In this document: positions 18,058 through 30,009 of the stretch, in pieces
How the letters are laid out: each line of letters begins with the position of its first letter
Position numbering within the stretch: the first letter of the stretch is position 1
NCBI RefSeq assembly: GCF_900142065.1
Contig: NZ_FSRJ01000001.1
Location: 744,001 to 808,000 of the forward strand
Reading direction: 5' to 3'
From: Agromyces cerinus subsp. cerinus
GTDB lineage: Bacteria; Actinomycetota; Actinomycetes; Actinomycetales; Microbacteriaceae
Length of the DNA stretch: 64,000 nt
Position numbers and translations under genes: made by a program
The notes under the pieces: generated by a model
Told to the model about the DNA's origin: nothing
The model's database searches: none
What the model saw: only the letters and a program-made list of their open reading frames with translations

Positions 18058-18621
18058 ATGGCAAGCACCGCTGACATCAAGAACGGCGTCGTCCTCTCCA
18101 TCGACGGTCAGCTCTGGAGCGTCATCGAGTTCCAGCACGTCAAGCCCGGCAAGGGCGGTGCGTTCGTGCGCACCAAGCTGAAGAACGTCGTGTCGGGCAA
18201 GACCGTCGACCGCACCTACAACGCGGGCGCGAAGATCGAGATCGAGAACGTCGACCGTCGTGACTTCACGTACCTCTACAGCGACGGCGACGGCTACGTC
18301 TTCATGGACCAGACCGACTTCGACCAGCTCACGGTGCCCGGCACCGTCGTCGGCGACGCCGCGAACTTCATGCTCGAGAACCAGTCGGTGACCGTCGCGC
18401 TGAACAACGGCAACCCGCTCTACGTCGAGCTGCCCGCGTCGGTCGTGCTCGAGATCACCTACACGGAGCCGGGCCTGCAGGGCGACCGCTCCACCGGTGG
18501 CACGAAGCCCGCGACCGTCGAGACCGGCTACGAGATCCAGGTGCCGCTCTTCCTCGAGACCGGCACGAAGGTCAAGGTCGACACCCGCACGGGCGACTAC
18601 CTCGGCCGCGTGAACGACTAG
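18058..18621 (+). CDS. efp: Translation elongation factor P
   Basis: EF-P relieves ribosome stalling at polyproline stretches. The product has 187 residues, the standard length, with a KOW-like N-terminal domain and two OB folds. The modification-site loop reads [15 protein letters not shown], with the tip Lys at about residue 32. The C-terminal signature is [21 protein letters not shown] (in parts) and [20 protein letters not shown]. Polyproline or Ala-Pro stretches occur in neighbouring products. nusB begins at the last base of its stop codon (TAGTG). Confidence 0.98.
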   Translation: MASTADIKNGVVLSIDGQLWSVIEFQHVKPGKGGAFVRTKLKNVVSGKTVDRTYNAGAKIEIENVDRRDFTYLYSDGDGYVFMDQTDFDQLTVPGTVVGDAANFMLENQSVTVALNNGNPLYVELPASVVLEITYTEPGLQGDRSTGGTKPATVETGYEIQVPLFLETGTKVKVDTRTGDYLGRVND

Positions 18622-19034
18622 TGAGCGCACGTACCAAGGCGCGCAAGCGCGCGCTCGACCTGTTGTACTCGGCCGACATGCGTCAGGTGCCGGTCGAGCA
18701 GATGCTCGTCGTCGAGGCGGAGAAGGCGGCGAGCGAGCCCGAGCGCGCCGCGTCGTGGCTCTACGCGCGCGAGATCGTCGACGGCATCGTCGACAATCGT
18801 GCCGAGATCGACGAACTCATCGAGACGCATTCGCACGGCTGGACCCTCGAGCGCATGCCCGCCGTCGACCGCGCGATCCTGCGCATCGGCGTGTGGGAGA
18901 TCATCCACAACGACGCCGTGCCCGACCCGGTCGCGATCTCCGAGGCCGTCGAGGCGGCCACGGTGCTCTCGACCGACGACTCGGCCGGCTTCGTGAACGG
19001 CCTGCTCGCGGCGATCTCGCACTCGAAGGCCTGA
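18621..19034 (+). CDS. nusB: Transcription antitermination factor NusB
   Basis: NusB binds boxA RNA with NusE/S10 to promote processive transcription of rRNA operons. The product has 137 residues, all-helical. Family landmarks are KARKRALDLLYSADMR at the N-terminus, IDELIETHSHGWTLERMPAVDRAILRIGVWEI (in parts) and the C-terminal VNGLLAAI. The GTG start shares one base with the efp stop, the same arrangement as in many actinobacteria. Confidence 0.97.
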   Translation: MSARTKARKRALDLLYSADMRQVPVEQMLVVEAEKAASEPERAASWLYAREIVDGIVDNRAEIDELIETHSHGWTLERMPAVDRAILRIGVWEIIHNDAVPDPVAISEAVEAATVLSTDDSAGFVNGLLAAISHSKA

Positions 19035-19076
19035 CAGGGCACTTCCGTCGAGCGCCTCCGCTGAGGCTGCGGTCGC

Positions 19077-20354
19077 TCACGCGCGGGCGAGCAACGCCAT
19101 CGTGTGATCGACCACTTCGCGCGGTCCGTCGTGGGCCGACAGCGATTTCGCAAGGCGCTGTGCGTTCGCCCGGTACGAGCCGTCGGAGGTGACTCGCCGC
19201 CAGGCGTCGAGGATCGCGCGTGGACGCGGGCGCCCGGTGCGCAGGTTCACGCCGGCACCGGCCCACGCCACGCGCGCGGCGATCTCCGGCTTGTCGAGGT
19301 CGCCGCCGGCGACGATGAGCGGAATGCCCTGTGCGAGGGCGGCGAGGACACCTCCCCAGCCGCCGTTGGTGATCATGACGTCGAGGCGTGGAAGCAGCGA
19401 GTCGTACGGGATGAACCCCGCCACCCGAGCGTTGGGCGGCGCGGTGAACGGCAGCTCCGCGACATCCGATCGCCCGGTCGAAGCGATGAGCAGCACCCGC
19501 TGCCGGCCGAGGGCGGTGAACGACGGCTCGATGAGGTCGTGGGGATCGACGTTCAGCGTGCCCTGGGTGACGTGCAGGATCGGGTCGCGGCAGGACTCGA
19601 CGTCGGGCCACCACGACGGGAGCGCGGCGTCGTTCGCGCGCGGCCGGGTGAGCTCGCCGACGAAGACGACCTGCGTCGCGAGGTCCGAGCGCGGGTACTC
19701 GAGTTCGGCGACGCCCGAGGCGCAGACGAGTTGGGGCGACATGAAGGCCTGTTCCAACGCGAGGTCATCGAGGGGCAGGCCTGCTCGGGTTCGTTCCTCG
19801 GCGTATGCGCGCTGGATCCCGCTCGACACCATGCGCGTCATTCCGCGGAGTGCGCGGTCGCGCAGCCGTCCTGCGAGCCCCTTGGCCGGCTGAAGCCCGA
19901 GTATCGGCGGGGGCAGGTCGCGGCTCGGAATGGTCAGCGGGACGATGCTGACCGTCACCCACGGCGTGGCGGTCAGCTCGGACGCGAAATGCGCACCGAT
20001 GCTCAACCCGTCGGCGACGATGACATCCCAGGGTTGCTCGGCGTATGCGCGCGTGAGATCGGTGGCCTGGCCGGCGCCGGTTCGCACGAACAGCTGCTCG
20101 ACGTTCGTGAGCATCTGCCGCGGACCCTTCTTCCCGCGCAGCGCAGGGAAGGTGGCGGGCAGGTCGTGCTCGTCGAAGTCGGGTGCCGACGCCCACGTCA
20201 CGACGCGGGCGCCGATCGCGGTGAATCGGTCGGCGTGGGCTGCACCCGTGTAGACGCGAACACGGTGCCCTGCCGCCAGGAAGGCCTCGGCGACGGCCAC
20301 CAGCGGTGCCACATGGCCATGGAACGGCATCACCGCGATCATGACATCGGCCAT
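19077..20354 (-). CDS. MGT-type family 1 glycosyltransferase
   Basis: The product has 425 residues from ATG at 20354, where the typical N-terminus MADVMIAVMPFHGHVAPLVAVAE begins (quoted in part). It is a GT-B fold enzyme, predicted to transfer a sugar from a nucleotide donor to a small molecule. The N-terminal domain has GHVAPL and AAGHRVRVYTG. The C-terminal donor-binding region reads TNGGWGGVLAALAQGIPL then DKPEIAARVAWAGAGVNL, with Asn where many members have the donor-site His. No signal peptide. Acceptor unknown. The gene is convergent with nusB and divergent from the DoxX gene, interrupting an otherwise housekeeping order. Confidence 0.85.
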   Translation of the reverse strand: MADVMIAVMPFHGHVAPLVAVAEAFLAAGHRVRVYTGAAHADRFTAIGARVVTWASAPDFDEHDLPATFPALRGKKGPRQMLTNVEQLFVRTGAGQATDLTRAYAEQPWDVIVADGLSIGAHFASELTATPWVTVSIVPLTIPSRDLPPPILGLQPAKGLAGRLRDRALRGMTRMVSSGIQRAYAEERTRAGLPLDDLALEQAFMSPQLVCASGVAELEYPRSDLATQVVFVGELTRPRANDAALPSWWPDVESCRDPILHVTQGTLNVDPHDLIEPSFTALGRQRVLLIASTGRSDVAELPFTAPPNARVAGFIPYDSLLPRLDVMITNGGWGGVLAALAQGIPLIVAGGDLDKPEIAARVAWAGAGVNLRTGRPRPRAILDAWRRVTSDGSYRANAQRLAKSLSAHDGPREVVDHTMALLARA

Positions 20355-20554
20355 GGTCCATTGCAGCACGCGGGCACCCCGCTCCGTGACCCGCACTCGG
20401 GGGGTTCGGCGGACCGTTCCCTGAGAGCGCGTTCCGTGGAGGCACCGAGCGCGGTTCAGCGGCACTCCCGACGACGGGCGACCGCTGCGGCGATGTGATG
20501 AGTGTGCCGCCGATTCCGGCCGGCATCTCCCACGTTGCTCTCGGAAGGAGCACC
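20355..20554. other. Divergent spacer between glycosyltransferase and DoxX genes
   Basis: About 200 bp that should hold two divergent promoters. I see no convincing -35/-10 pair, and no small gene with a ribosome site. Confidence 0.4.
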
Positions 20555-21064
20555 ATGTCCAGCACCACCATCGGCACCGGTCGCGTCGCGACCGGATCCG
20601 GGCTCGACTCGATCCTCGACCGCGCGAACGACGCCCAGGCGGTCGTCCAGCGCTTCCTCGCCCGTGCAGGAGTCCCCGCGCTCCGCATCTCGCTCGGCCT
20701 CGTCTTCCTCGCCTTCGGCGTGCTGAAGTTCTTCCCCGGCGTGAGCCCCGTCGAGGCGCTCGTGACCCGCACCTGGAACGTGCTGTCGTTCGGCGTGGTC
20801 GACGGCTACGCCGCGCTCGCGCTGACCGGTGCGCTCGAGGTGTTCGTCGGCGTCACGCTCGTGACGGGCGTGCTGCTCAGGATCGGCCTGCTCGCGCTCG
20901 CGGTGACCTTCGTCGGCGTGTTCTCACCGCTCGTCTTCTTCGGCGGCGAGCTCTTCACCGCGGCCGGGCCCACGCTCACCGCGCAGTACATCCTGAAGGA
21001 CGTCGTGCTCGTGGCCGCGGCCATGGTGATCGCGGCGAAGGCGTTCACGCGTCCGATCCGGTGA
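20555..21064 (+). CDS. DoxX family membrane protein
   Basis: The product has 169 residues from ATG at 20555, chosen for the strong GGAAGGAG site four nt upstream. After a cytoplasmic tail of about 45 residues come four hydrophobic helices: LRISLGLVFLAFGVLKFF, YAALALTGALEVFVGVTLV, GLLALAVTFVGVFSPLVFF, and YILKDVVLVAAAMVIA. The RISLGLVFLxFGxLKFFPG and LKDVVL patterns fit the DoxX/DoxD-like family. The molecular role of these proteins is mostly unknown; some mycobacterial members act in redox stress complexes. A terminator follows. Confidence 0.8.
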   Translation: MSSTTIGTGRVATGSGLDSILDRANDAQAVVQRFLARAGVPALRISLGLVFLAFGVLKFFPGVSPVEALVTRTWNVLSFGVVDGYAALALTGALEVFVGVTLVTGVLLRIGLLALAVTFVGVFSPLVFFGGELFTAAGPTLTAQYILKDVVLVAAAMVIAAKAFTRPIR

Positions 21065-21090
21065 TTCCGTGCGCTCGGCCCGCGTCGTCG

Positions 21091-21121
21091 ACGACCCCCT
21101 CCGTTCGCGGCAGGGGGTCGT
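21091..21121 (+). terminator. Terminator after the DoxX gene
   Basis: Perfect 10-bp stem (21091-21100 with 21112-21121) and an 11-base loop, followed by TTCGC. It separates the DoxX gene from the pyr operon. Confidence 0.75.
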
Positions 21122-21134
21122 TCGCATCATCCGA

Positions 21135-21140
21135 TAGGAT
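21135..21140 (+). promoter_or_regulatory. -10 element of the pyr operon
   Basis: TAGGAT predicts transcription from about 21147, giving a leader of about 50 nt that begins just before the PyrR-type hairpin. No recognisable -35. Confidence 0.5.
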
Positions 21141-21156
21141 CGAAGGACGTTGACAA

Positions 21157-21190
21157 CCTTTAAGGCCGTCCTGTGAGGCGGAGAAGGGAG
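21157..21190 (+). promoter_or_regulatory. Probable PyrR-binding RNA element overlapping the pyrR ribosome site
   Basis: CCGTCCTGTGAGGCGG (21166-21181) resembles the PyrR-binding loop consensus (UCCAGAGAGGCU) of Firmicutes. It folds as CCG/CGG plus CCT/AGG with a bulged T. A lower CCTT/AAGG pairing (21157-21160 with 21184-21187) captures part of the AAGGGAG ribosome site. PyrR with UMP bound would stabilise the hairpin and block pyrR translation. The likeness is seen; the mechanism is inference from known PyrR systems. Confidence 0.65.
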
Positions 21191-21197
21191 TCGTTTG

Positions 21198-21758
21198 ATG
21201 GCACGTGCCGTGCTCAGTCAAGCTGACATCTCGCGGGCGCTGACCCGCATCTCGCACGAGATCCTCGAGTCCAATCGCGGCAGTTCCGATCTCGTCATCC
21301 TCGGCATCCCGACCAGGGGCGTGATCCTCGCCCGTCGCATCGCCGAGACGATCGCACGCATCGAACCCGACGCCGCGCCGCCGCCCGCGGGAGCGCTCGA
21401 CGTCACGATGTACCGCGACGACCTCACCCGCACCCGCACGCGAACGCCGCAGCCCACCGAACTGCCGGCCGGCGGCATCGACGGCAAGACCGTCGTGCTC
21501 GTCGACGACGTGCTGTTCTCGGGACGCACGATCCGTGCCGCGTTCGACGCGCTGAACGATCTCGGTCGCGCACGCGCGGTGCGACTCGCCGTGCTCGTCG
21601 ACCGCGGGCACCGGGAGTTCCCGATCCGGGCCGACTTCGTCGGCAAGAACCTGCCGAGCTCGACCCGGGAGCGCATCAACGTGCGCCTGGCCGAGATCGA
21701 CGGCGACGACGCCGTCGCGATCGACGACACCGTCGCGGCCGAGGGCGGCGAGGCCTGA
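21198..21758 (+). CDS. pyrR: Bifunctional pyr operon regulator / uracil phosphoribosyltransferase PyrR
   Basis: PyrR binds pyr leader RNA in response to UMP and also has uracil phosphoribosyltransferase activity. The product has 186 residues. The PRPP-binding motif is [31 protein letters not shown] lies near the N-terminus and [21 protein letters not shown] (quoted in part) supplies the RNA-binding basic surface. ATG at 21198 is chosen over the preceding TTG because GGGAG lies 7 nt upstream. First gene of the operon, sharing one base with pyrB. Confidence 0.97.
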   Translation: MARAVLSQADISRALTRISHEILESNRGSSDLVILGIPTRGVILARRIAETIARIEPDAAPPPAGALDVTMYRDDLTRTRTRTPQPTELPAGGIDGKTVVLVDDVLFSGRTIRAAFDALNDLGRARAVRLAVLVDRGHREFPIRADFVGKNLPSSTRERINVRLAEIDGDDAVAIDDTVAAEGGEA

Positions 21759-22708
21759 TGCGCCACCTCCTCAGCACCCGCGAACTCTCCCGCGAGCAGG
21801 CGATCGAACTCCTCGACATCGCGGAGGACATGGCCGCCGTGCAGGAGCGCGAGGTCAAGAAGCTGCCGACCCTGCGCGGAAAGACCGTCGTGAACCTCTT
21901 CTTCGAGGACTCGACCCGCACGCGCATCTCGTTCGAGGCGGCCGCGAAGCGCCTCTCGGCCGACGTCATCAACTTCAGCGCCAAGGGGTCGAGCGTCTCG
22001 AAGGGCGAGAGCCTGAAGGACACCGCGCAGACCCTCCAGGCGATGGGCGCCGACGGCGTCGTCATCCGGCATCACGCGTCGGGCGCGCCCTACACGCTCG
22101 CGACGAGCGGATGGATCGACGCCGGCGTCGTCAACGCCGGCGACGGCACGCACGAGCACCCCACGCAGGCGCTGCTCGACGCCTTCACGATGCGGCGGCG
22201 CCTGCATGGCGCAGCGTCGCGCGGGCGTGCGCTCGACGGCGTGCACGTCGTCATCGTCGGCGACGTGCTGCACTCCCGCGTCGCGCGGTCGAACGTGTGG
22301 CTCCTCGCGACGCTCGGCGCGGAGGTCGAGCTCGTCGCTCCGCCGACCCTCGTGCCGGTCGACACGACCACCTGGCCCGCCCGCGTCGGCTACGACCTCG
22401 ATGCCGCGCTCAGCGGCACACCCGACGTCGTCATGATGCTGCGCATCCAGGCCGAGCGCATGCACGCGGCGTTCTTCCCGAACAGCCGCGAGTACGCGCG
22501 CACCTGGGGTCTCGACGATGCCAGGTTCGACGCGCTGCCCCCCAGTACGATGGTGATGCACCCCGGCCCGATGAATCGCGGGCTCGAGATCGCCGCTCGC
22601 GCCGCCGACTCCCCGCAGTCGACCGTGCGCGAGCAGGTTGCGAACGGAGTTTCAGTGAGAATGGCCGCCCTCTATCTGTTGATGTCCGGCGAACGGGGGG
22701 ACGCCTGA
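21758..22708 (+). CDS. pyrB: Aspartate carbamoyltransferase catalytic chain
   Basis: PyrB condenses carbamoyl phosphate with aspartate, the first committed pyrimidine step. The product has 316 residues. The carbamoyl-phosphate loop is [40 protein letters not shown] (in part) and [10 protein letters not shown] complete the signature. No pyrI regulatory chain is present, as usual in actinobacteria, so control is expected to come from PyrR. It shares single bases with the pyrR stop and the pyrC start. Confidence 0.98.
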   Translation: MRHLLSTRELSREQAIELLDIAEDMAAVQEREVKKLPTLRGKTVVNLFFEDSTRTRISFEAAAKRLSADVINFSAKGSSVSKGESLKDTAQTLQAMGADGVVIRHHASGAPYTLATSGWIDAGVVNAGDGTHEHPTQALLDAFTMRRRLHGAASRGRALDGVHVVIVGDVLHSRVARSNVWLLATLGAEVELVAPPTLVPVDTTTWPARVGYDLDAALSGTPDVVMMLRIQAERMHAAFFPNSREYARTWGLDDARFDALPPSTMVMHPGPMNRGLEIAARAADSPQSTVREQVANGVSVRMAALYLLMSGERGDA

Positions 22709-24051
22709 TGAGCGAGCGTTTCCTGATCACCGGCGCCACCCTTCCGGGTGGCGAGCGCGCCGACATCCTGCTCGACGGCGGCATCATCGCCGGCGTCGGC
22801 AGCATCGCGGATGCCTCGGGCGCGACGGTCGTCGACGCCGCCGGGCTCATCGCCCTTCCTGGCCTCGTCGACCTGCACACGCACCTGCGCGAGCCCGGCT
22901 ACGAGCAGAGCGAGACGGTGCTCACGGGCACCCAGGCCGCAGCGGCCGGCGGTTTCACCGCGGTGTTCGCGATGGCCAACACCTTCCCCGTCGCCGACAC
23001 GGCGGGCGTCGTCGAGCAGGAGGCGAGCCTCGGCCGCACCGCCGGCTATGCGACCGTGCAGCCGATCGGCGCCGTGACCGTCGGGCTCAAGGGCGAGCAG
23101 CTCGCCGAGCTCGGCGCGATGGCGCGCTCCCGTGCGAACGTGCGGGTCTTCTCCGACGACGGCTTCTGCGTCTCCGACCCGCTGCTGATGCGTCGAGCGC
23201 TCGAGTACGTCAAGGCCTTCGACGGCGTCATCGCCCAGCACGCGCAGGAGCCGCGCCTCACCGAGGGCGCGCAGATGAACGAGGGCGCCCTCTCGGGAGA
23301 GCTCGGCCTGACCGGCTGGCCGGCCGTCGCCGAGGAGTCGATCATCGCCCGTGATGTGCTCCTCGCCGAGCACGTGGGCTCGCGCCTGCACGTCTGCCAC
23401 GTCTCCACCGCCGGATCCGTCGAGGTCATCCGCTGGGCCAAGGCCCGCGGCATCGACGTGACCGCCGAGGTGACGCCCCACCACCTGCTCCTCACCGAAG
23501 ACCTCATCGCGGGCTACGACCCCCGGTTCAAGGTGAACCCGCCGCTCCGTCGTGCCGAAGACGTCGAGGCACTGCGTGCCGCCCTGGCCGACGGCACGAT
23601 CGACATCGTCGCGACCGACCACGCCCCGCACCCGGTCGAGGCGAAGGAGAGCGAGTGGCAGGCCGCCGCCAACGGCATGGTCGGTCTCGAATCGGCCCTC
23701 GCCGTCGTGCACGCCGCCGTCGTCGAGACGGGGCTCATGAACTGGGCGGATGTCGCGCGCGTGATGTCGTCGGCACCGGCGCGCATCGGCCGGCTGCACG
23801 GCCACGGCGAGTCGGTCGCCGTGGGGGCGGCGCCCGAGCTGACGCTGTACGACCCCGCCGCGGCATCCGAGTTCGACCTCGACCGGCTCGCCGGCCGCAG
23901 CACGAACTCGCCGTACCTCGGCCGTCGCCTGCCCGGGCGGGTCGTCGCGACGTTCCACGGCGGGTACCCGACCTTCCTCGACGGCGCGGTGCGCCCGCTC
24001 GACGAGGTCGCCCGCAACGCGGCATCCGCGCTGGGGGTCGTGCATGGATAA
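22708..24051 (+). CDS. pyrC: Dihydroorotase
   Basis: This enzyme cyclises carbamoyl aspartate to dihydroorotate. The product has 447 residues, the long class I type. Zinc ligands appear in DLHTHLREPG near residue 60. HVCHVSTAGS and ATDHAPHPVEAKE carry the later metal and catalytic residues. The start shares a base with the pyrB stop (TGATG). The last 8 bp overlap the next ORF. Confidence 0.97.
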   Translation: MSERFLITGATLPGGERADILLDGGIIAGVGSIADASGATVVDAAGLIALPGLVDLHTHLREPGYEQSETVLTGTQAAAAGGFTAVFAMANTFPVADTAGVVEQEASLGRTAGYATVQPIGAVTVGLKGEQLAELGAMARSRANVRVFSDDGFCVSDPLLMRRALEYVKAFDGVIAQHAQEPRLTEGAQMNEGALSGELGLTGWPAVAEESIIARDVLLAEHVGSRLHVCHVSTAGSVEVIRWAKARGIDVTAEVTPHHLLLTEDLIAGYDPRFKVNPPLRRAEDVEALRAALADGTIDIVATDHAPHPVEAKESEWQAAANGMVGLESALAVVHAAVVETGLMNWADVARVMSSAPARIGRLHGHGESVAVGAAPELTLYDPAAASEFDLDRLAGRSTNSPYLGRRLPGRVVATFHGGYPTFLDGAVRPLDEVARNAASALGVVHG

Positions 24052-24676
24052 GGTGATCGGCACCCTCGTCGCCATCGCGATCGTGGCGCTCGTCGGCTGG
24101 CTCATGTACCGCTCGTGGAAGCGGCGCACCGTGCGCGACGAGTCGCTCAGCTCGTACCCGGTGCCCGCCGGGCACGGGGCTCCGGTGGTCGACGCCGAGG
24201 TGCTCTACGTCGCGACCACGCCGCTCGGTGAACCCCTCGAACGGCTTGCGGTGCACGGGCTCGCGTTCCGCGGCTCCGGCCACCTCGAAGTGCTGCCAGA
24301 AGGGGTGATCCTCCGCATTGCGGGGGAGTCCCTGTCCTTCATCCCGGCCGACCGCCTCGTCGGTGCGCAGCTCGCGAGCTACGCCATCGACCGCGGCGTC
24401 GAGCCCGAAGGCCTCGTCGCCCTCACCTGGATCGCCCAGGAGCACGGGACAGCCGAGCGCACCGAGCCCCGGGTCGACAGCTATGTACGCGCCCGGTACC
24501 CGGGCGACCCGGCCAGGATCATCCAGGCCGTCAACGACATCGCCGCAGCGCCGGTCGCGCCGCGGCCAGAGCAGGACATCGCCGCAGCGCCAGTCGCGCC
24601 GCGGTCCGAACAGGACATCGCCGCAGCGTCAGTCGCGCCGCGGCCAGAGCAGGAGAGTGAGGCCTCGAATGACTGA
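24044..24676 (+). CDS. PH-like domain membrane protein of the pyr operon
   Basis: The product has 210 residues. A transmembrane helix at residues 4-22 ([19 protein letters not shown]) is followed by a cytoplasmic region with beta-rich segments ([34 protein letters not shown] in parts) resembling bacterial PH-like domains. The C-terminus holds three 13-residue [13 protein letters not shown]-type repeats. It holds the same place between pyrC and carA as the mycobacterial membrane protein Rv1382, so it is conserved across Actinomycetota. Function unknown; a link to pyrimidine synthesis rests on context only. It overlaps both pyrC and carA by 8 bp. Confidence 0.8.
   Translation: MDKVIGTLVAIAIVALVGWLMYRSWKRRTVRDESLSSYPVPAGHGAPVVDAEVLYVATTPLGEPLERLAVHGLAFRGSGHLEVLPEGVILRIAGESLSFIPADRLVGAQLASYAIDRGVEPEGLVALTWIAQEHGTAERTEPRVDSYVRARYPGDPARIIQAVNDIAAAPVAPRPEQDIAAAPVAPRSEQDIAAASVAPRPEQESEASND
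24536..24652 (+). repeat. Three tandem 39-bp units in the PH-like protein gene
   Basis: Copies 24536-24574, 24575-24613 and 24614-24652 differ at only a few bases. Each encodes 13 residues of the form [13 protein letters not shown] at the C-terminal tail. Confidence 0.95.
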
Positions 24677-25846
24677 GACCCCCGCCGGCACGAGCGAATC
24701 CGCCGTGCTCGTCCTCGAAGACGGACGCCGTTACGAAGGTCGCGCCTACGGTGCGCGCGGCCGAACCCTCGGTGAAGCCGTCTTCGCCACCGGCATGACC
24801 GGCTACCAGGAGACGCTGACCGACCCGTCGTACGCGGGCCAGATCGTCATGATGACCGCGCCGCACATCGGCAACACGGGCATGAACGACGAGGACATGG
24901 AGTCGGCCCGCATCTGGGTGGCCGGGTTCATCGTGCGCGACCCCTCGCGAGTCGTCTCGAACTTCCGCTCGCAGCGGAGCCTCGACGACGACCTCGCCGC
25001 CTCGGGCGTCGTCGGCATCAGCGGCATCGACACGCGGGCGCTCACGCGGCACCTCCGCTCCGCCGGCGCGATGCGCTCCGGCATCTTCTCGGGCGACGAC
25101 GCGCTCCTCACCCCGGGTGAGCAGCTCGACCTCGTGCAAAGCGGTGCGGCGATGTCCGGCGCCAACCTGTCGGGCGCCGTCTCGACGACCGAGCCGTACC
25201 AGCTGCCGGCCGAAGGCGAACGCGTCGGATCCGTCGTGGTGCTCGACCTCGGGGTCAAGACCTCGACGCTGAAGTACCTCGCCGAGCGCGGCTTCGACGT
25301 GCATGTCGTGCCGCAGTCGATCACGGCAGAGGAGGTGCTCGCACTCGCCCCCGACGCGCTGTTCTTCTCGAACGGTCCCGGCGACCCCGCGGCCTCCGAC
25401 CGTCATGTCGAACTGCTGCGCACCACGCTCCGCGAGGGGCTGCCGTACTTCGGCATCTGCTTCGGCAACCAGCTGCTCGGCCGCGCGCTCGGGTTCGGCA
25501 CCTACAAGCTGCCCTTCGGCCACCGCGGCATCAACCAGCCGGTGCTCGACAAGGTCACCGGTCGCGTCGAGATCACGGCGCACAACCACGGCTTCGCCGT
25601 GGACGCCCCGATCGACCGCGTGAGCGAATCGAGCGAGGGCTTCGGCCGCGTCGAAGTCAGCCACTACGGCCTCAACGACAACGTCGTCGAAGGGCTCAAC
25701 TGCCTCGACATCCCCGCGTTCAGCGTGCAGTACCACCCCGAGTCGGCGGCCGGCCCGCACGATGCGAACTACCTCTTCGACCGATTCCGCGACATGGTGA
25801 TCGCGAACACGACGACGAGCACCGCGACCGAAGGAAGCAACGAGTA

Positions 25847-25847
<1 letters not shown>
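24669..25847 (+). CDS. carA: Carbamoyl-phosphate synthase small (glutaminase) subunit
   Basis: CarA hydrolyses glutamine and passes ammonia to CarB. The product has 392 residues. The N-terminal CarA domain has [25 protein letters not shown] (in part). The class I glutaminase has its nucleophile in [10 protein letters not shown] and its His/Glu pair in FSVQYHPE. The ATG lies inside the end of the preceding ORF (ATGACTGA), without a strong independent ribosome site, so translational coupling is likely. It shares one base with carB. Confidence 0.98.
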
Positions 25848-29130
<3,283 letters not shown>

Positions 29131-29134
<4 letters not shown>

Positions 29135-30009
29135 CCGACGTGACTCCGTTCGGAGATCGGCTCGAAGCCGTCTTCGCGGCCTACGGCCGGCTCTGCGTCG
29201 GCATCGACCCGCACGCTTCGCTCCTCGACCAGTGGGGTCTTCCCGACTCCGCCGAGGGCGTGCGCGAGTTCGGTCTGCGCACCGTCGACGCCGCCGCAGG
29301 GCGCGTCGGCATCGTCAAGCCGCAGGTGGCGTTCTTCGAGCGCCACGGCGCCGCAGGCTATGCCGCGCTCGAGCGCGTGCTCGCCGAGGCGCGCGACGCC
29401 GGCCTGCTCGTGATCGCCGACGTGAAGCGCGGCGACCTCGACACGAGCGTCGCGGCGTACGGTGAGGCCTGGCTGTCACCGGGGTCGAGCCTCGAGGCCG
29501 ACGCGATGACGATCAGCGCCTACCAGGGCCTCGGCTCCATCGCCGGGGTGCTCGAGGCCGCCGAGCGCGCGGGCAAGGGCGCGTTCGTGCTGGCCGCGAC
29601 CTCGAACCCCGAGGCCGCCGCCATCCAGCGCGCCGTGCTGCAGCAGTCGAGCCGCGCCGGCTCCACTGTCGCCCAGGCCATCACGAGCGGGGTCATCGCC
29701 TGGAACCAGGGCCGAGCGGATGCCCCGGACCGGCCCCTCGGGTCGGTCGGCGTCGTGCTCGGCGCGACCATCGACCTGCGCAGCTCGGGCATCGACCTCG
29801 ACGTCGATCCGCCGCGGCCGGGACTGCCGGTGCTGGCTCCGGGATTCGGATATCAGGGCGCCGAGCTCCGCGACCTCCGGTCGATCTTCGGGTCGCTCGC
29901 CGCAGGCGTCATCGTGAGCGAGTCCCGGTCGATCCTCGGTGCAGGGCCCGATGGCCTCGCCGAGGCGATCACGCGCCGCGTCGGCGAGGTAGGGGCGACG
30001 AGTGTCTGA
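29131..30009 (+). CDS. pyrF: Orotidine 5'-phosphate decarboxylase, type 2
   Basis: PyrF decarboxylates OMP to UMP. The product has 292 residues, longer than the type 1 enzyme, as in mycobacteria. The catalytic Lys/Asp array lies in [13 protein letters not shown] at about residue 95, with [13 protein letters not shown] at the N-terminus and [10 protein letters not shown] near the phosphate site. pyrD and pyrE are not in this operon. It overlaps carB by 4 bp and gmk by 8 bp. Confidence 0.97.

Noticed and set aside
19050-19078. Terminator between nusB and the glycosyltransferase gene
   Set aside because: Only nested 5-bp pairings (GAGCG/CGCTC, GCCTC/GAGGC) overlapping the glycosyltransferase stop; too weak to list.
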